Positions 40,865 to 42,652 of a stretch of 42,652 bases of DNA are shown one piece after another (position 1 is the first letter of the stretch; each line of letters opens with the position of its first letter). Where the stretch lies: NCBI GenBank assembly GCA_029547265.1, contig JAKPPP010000106.1:1-42652 (forward strand), written 5' to 3'. This DNA is from Bacteroidota bacterium (GTDB lineage Bacteria; Bacteroidota; Bacteroidia; AKYH767-A; OLB10). Both the position numbers and the translations under genes were made by a program. The notes beneath the pieces are model-generated. The model searched no databases, was not told the origin of the DNA, and saw nothing but the letters and a program-made list of their open reading frames with translations.

Positions 40865-40894
40865 AAGCGATCCCGACATATGCCGGGATCGCTT
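40865..40894 (-). terminator. Terminator of the outer-membrane barrel gene
   Basis: An 11-bp perfect stem, AAGCGATCCCG (40865-40875) with CGGGATCGCTT (40884-40894), has an 8-nt loop. On the minus strand it runs into TTCTTTTTAT. It lies 26 bp after the gene's stop codon. Confidence 0.9.
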
Positions 40895-40920
40895 ACTAAA
40901 TTCTTTTAACTAAAATCTTC

Positions 40921-41658
40921 TTAGAAGTAGAAGTTTAAGTTGATAGTACCACCTGCATTGTCAGTGTCAAGACCGAAAGAAGATGATTTTCCTGTTTTAG
41001 AAGATGTTGATCCACCATTTCCATCAGCTACAGTTGTTTCGCCTGCACCTGTTGAAGATAAACCTAATCCCCATCCGAACTCACCACCTACTGACATTTT
41101 AGGAGCAAAGAAATACTCAACACCGATGAATCCACGTACTCCGAATTCAAATGTGCTACCAGCTTTGTCTTCTAAAGTTTCATTAGCAGGAGCATTTCCG
41201 TTGAAAGTGTTAGTAGTTTTTGAACCACCTAATCCGATGTTAACTTCACCACCATAGATACCCTTAACACGGCCTTTTCCACGATACTTTTGGATACCAC
41301 CTGCTAAGTTAATGTTGTGTCCAGCTACTTTAGTTTCGCTTTTTGTTCCATCTACATCACTACCTGTTGTAGTTTTTGTAGAACCCATTCCTAAACGAAC
41401 ACCAACACGGTAAGCAGTGTTAGCATCTTTCATCATTTTACCAGTGATAACATTGCTGCTATTAGTCCAGTCAAATGAAGGTGCTGAGTTGCTACCATTC
41501 ATTAAGTTACCAAAATAATTTAATGTAGAATTGGCACCAATTCCGATGCTCCAATCACCTGCTTCAGGAAGAATAGGTGTTCCTTTTTTTGAGTTGAAAT
41601 CCTGTGCTGATGCGGTAACGCCGATCATCATTGCAACAATTAGTAATCCTTTTTTCAT
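40921..41658 (-). CDS. Outer-membrane beta-barrel protein
   Basis: The 245-residue protein has a signal peptide (MKKGLLIVAMMIGVTASAQ) and then amphipathic strands rich in Gly, Asn and aromatic residues: GDWSIGIGANSTLNYFGNL, AYRVGVRLGMGS, HNINLAGGIQKY, GIYGGEVNIGLGGS, FGVRGFIGVEYFFAPKMSVGGEFGWGLGLS, ending in GGTINLNFYF with a terminal aromatic. Thr/Ser/Asp-rich stretches between strands (for example TTTGSDVDGTKSE) are probably surface loops. Function unknown; porin-like or structural. It has a good -7 element and a strong terminator, so it is probably a well-expressed single gene. Confidence 0.87.
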   Translation of the reverse strand: MKKGLLIVAMMIGVTASAQDFNSKKGTPILPEAGDWSIGIGANSTLNYFGNLMNGSNSAPSFDWTNSSNVITGKMMKDANTAYRVGVRLGMGSTKTTTGSDVDGTKSETKVAGHNINLAGGIQKYRGKGRVKGIYGGEVNIGLGGSKTTNTFNGNAPANETLEDKAGSTFEFGVRGFIGVEYFFAPKMSVGGEFGWGLGLSSTGAGETTVADGNGGSTSSKTGKSSSFGLDTDNAGGTINLNFYF

Positions 41659-41683
41659 TTTGTTTTATGTTTTTAAGGTGAGC

Positions 41684-41691
41684 CAAATTTA
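41684..41691 (-). promoter_or_regulatory. -7 element (TAAATTTG) of the outer-membrane barrel gene
   Basis: Minus-strand TAAATTTG matches TAnnTTTG, 25 bp before the ATG. Candidate -33 TTG triplets lie 17 and 21 nt further upstream. Confidence 0.55.
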
Positions 41692-41850
41692 TACCTAAAA
41701 GACTTAAACAACCAAGGATTTCACAACAATAACCAACAAGTCACTGTTTATAAGTGCATTGCGATGCATCTAAAATCCCCATTTTGGGCCATTTTTGAAG
41801 AAAAACTGCGATTTTCGGTAAATCATCACCGTTAATAAGCCCCCTCCGAA

Positions 41851-42618
41851 TTACTTTACTAGCGATTGCAATTGGCTTTTGAGCATTTCAGCCAATTCAG
41901 GAAAAGTCCTTTCGGCGATATCCGTGTCTTTATTAGAGTTTGAAGGAAAGTATGCCACTAAAAAATTCCCATCAATTACCGTGCCTTTTTCATTGTAAAT
42001 AGAGTAATGTAAAATCACTTCGCGTCGATATACTTTATTAGCGATATCGATACAAGAACTATAATTCGTTTTTATTTCCATCTGATTAATCGAGAGCATA
42101 TAATTGCTTTCGTATTCATTTAACAGATGATGATAAAATGCGGTATCACTTATTTCTGCATTCATAAATTTAGAATCGCCGCGTGTTGTGATATATCCGG
42201 GAATATCATTCTCTTTTTTCTTAGAAAGGCTAAATCCTTTTTTCTTGCCTTCTTCTTTTTTAATTCCTTTCCCTACTGCATCATCATATTTGTATCCACA
42301 TTGGCGATAAAAAATTGAAAGGTCGCGCTTTGCTTTCTGTGATGTATCTTGAGCTAAACTATAAGTAGGCATTACCGTTTGGAGTTGACCGAGTACTTTC
42401 AAGTCAATTGTCTTTCTGAAGTACTCGCGATATTGATCAGGCGTTTTATTTGTTTGACGCATGATGTCTTGCTCTGCATCGCTTAAATATAAATCGGGAT
42501 TAAACGGTGCAATTAAAATCTTATTCTTTACTTCAGCAGTTGTTTGTGCCGATGAATATTTTGTGCATCCTAAAAAGGCGATTGCGAAAACAATAATGAG
42601 CGTGAGTTTCGAATTCAT
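41851..42618 (-). CDS. Lipoprotein of unknown function
   Basis: The 255-residue product begins with a lipoprotein-like signal (MNSKLTLIIVFAIAFLGC), so it is probably tethered to a membrane. I do not recognise the family. After the signal it has ILIAPFNPDLYLSDAEQDIM, a helix with QYREYFRKTIDLKVLGQL, a very Lys/Glu-rich stretch near residues 118-140 (KKEEGKKKGFSLSKKKEN), and a C-terminal half with mixed strands (YMLSINQMEIKTNYSSCIDIANKVYRREVILHYSIYNEKG). The pattern of APFNP near the start and a late beta-rich half recalls small surface-lipoprotein folds, but nothing more can be claimed. The ATG at 42618 was preferred over TTG at 42624. No operon partner lies within the window. Confidence 0.72.
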   Translation of the reverse strand: MNSKLTLIIVFAIAFLGCTKYSSAQTTAEVKNKILIAPFNPDLYLSDAEQDIMRQTNKTPDQYREYFRKTIDLKVLGQLQTVMPTYSLAQDTSQKAKRDLSIFYRQCGYKYDDAVGKGIKKEEGKKKGFSLSKKKENDIPGYITTRGDSKFMNAEISDTAFYHHLLNEYESNYMLSINQMEIKTNYSSCIDIANKVYRREVILHYSIYNEKGTVIDGNFLVAYFPSNSNKDTDIAERTFPELAEMLKSQLQSLVK

Positions 42619-42652
42619 AAACAATGAATATTTTTTATCTGCGTTTTTTGAT

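Noticed and set aside
40940..41257. 105-residue Pro-rich plus-strand frame opposite the barrel gene
   Set aside because: Shadow of the Gly/Ser-rich coding sequence on the other strand; no start signal or homology features.

Overview
The window is chromosomal DNA from a member of the Bacteroidota with low G+C. Four lines of evidence support this. (i) Four secreted proteins end in type IX secretion (T9SS) sorting domains: two of type A, on a CotH-like protein and an M1 peptidase, and two of type B (gliding-motility CTD), on large adhesins. (ii) Promoter-like sequences fit the Bacteroidota pattern TTTG-N19-TAnnTTTG instead of TTGACA/TATAAT. (iii) There is an ECF sigma / FecR / STN / TonB-receptor locus. 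(iv) Gene starts lack clear Shine-Dalgarno sequences. The family content does not fix the genus; a heterotrophic, amino-acid-degrading free-living bacterium is the best guess. I saw no rRNA, tRNA, CRISPR array, prophage or intact insertion sequence.

Layout. 1-1332: 3' part of a secreted CotH-family protein. 1485-5619: tight operon of an S9 prolyl oligopeptidase, purD and recO. 5784-8177: an active aldehyde dehydrogenase followed by a half-length non-catalytic ALDH, a split version of the two-domain ALDH16 layout. 8186-8302: a 117-bp element bounded by perfect 15-bp inverted repeats, then a bidirectional terminator and a convergent long PurF-family gene. 10504-12188: two cytochrome-like lipoproteins with stretched haem motifs and an outer-membrane barrel. 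12183-15476 (minus): ACMS decarboxylase, a GxxExxY protein and an antiquitin-type ALDH. 15722-22956: two tandem giant T9SS type B adhesins. 22958-28766 (minus): sigma, FecR, STN-repeat protein and TonB receptor. 28872-33196 (minus): M1 peptidase, aminomuconate-semialdehyde dehydrogenase and an aldose epimerase-like protein. 33268-36526 (minus): TetR / HlyD / DHA2 efflux operon. 36632-38466: DUF4258 protein and an atypical SDR, divergent from 3-hydroxyanthranilate dioxygenase. 38662-40501: LPG-synthase-TM flippase-like protein and scpA. 40502-40920: repeat-rich spacer. 40921-42618: an outer-membrane barrel and an unknown lipoprotein.

How the genes connect. Three enzymes of the lower kynurenine (tryptophan) pathway are present but scattered: 3-hydroxyanthranilate dioxygenase (37948), ACMS decarboxylase (12183) and aminomuconate-semialdehyde dehydrogenase (29741). 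The antiquitin-type ALDH adds a lysine/pipecolate catabolic step. In the ECF locus, the STN signalling domain sits on a separate 16-residue-repeat protein and not on the TonB receptor. The sigma gene and the receptor gene share an upstream element, GGGGTAA-N14-GTCATA, with identical spacing, which suggests one ECF regulon. The TetR efflux operon has two tandem copies of TTAAAC-N4-GTTTAA lying over a perfect Bacteroidota promoter.

The most unusual items are the ECF promoter pair with its detached STN sensor, the stretched haem motifs in a possible cytochrome-porin operon, the split ALDH16, the SDR lacking the Tyr/Lys pair, and intergenic arrays with a strict 7-bp period.
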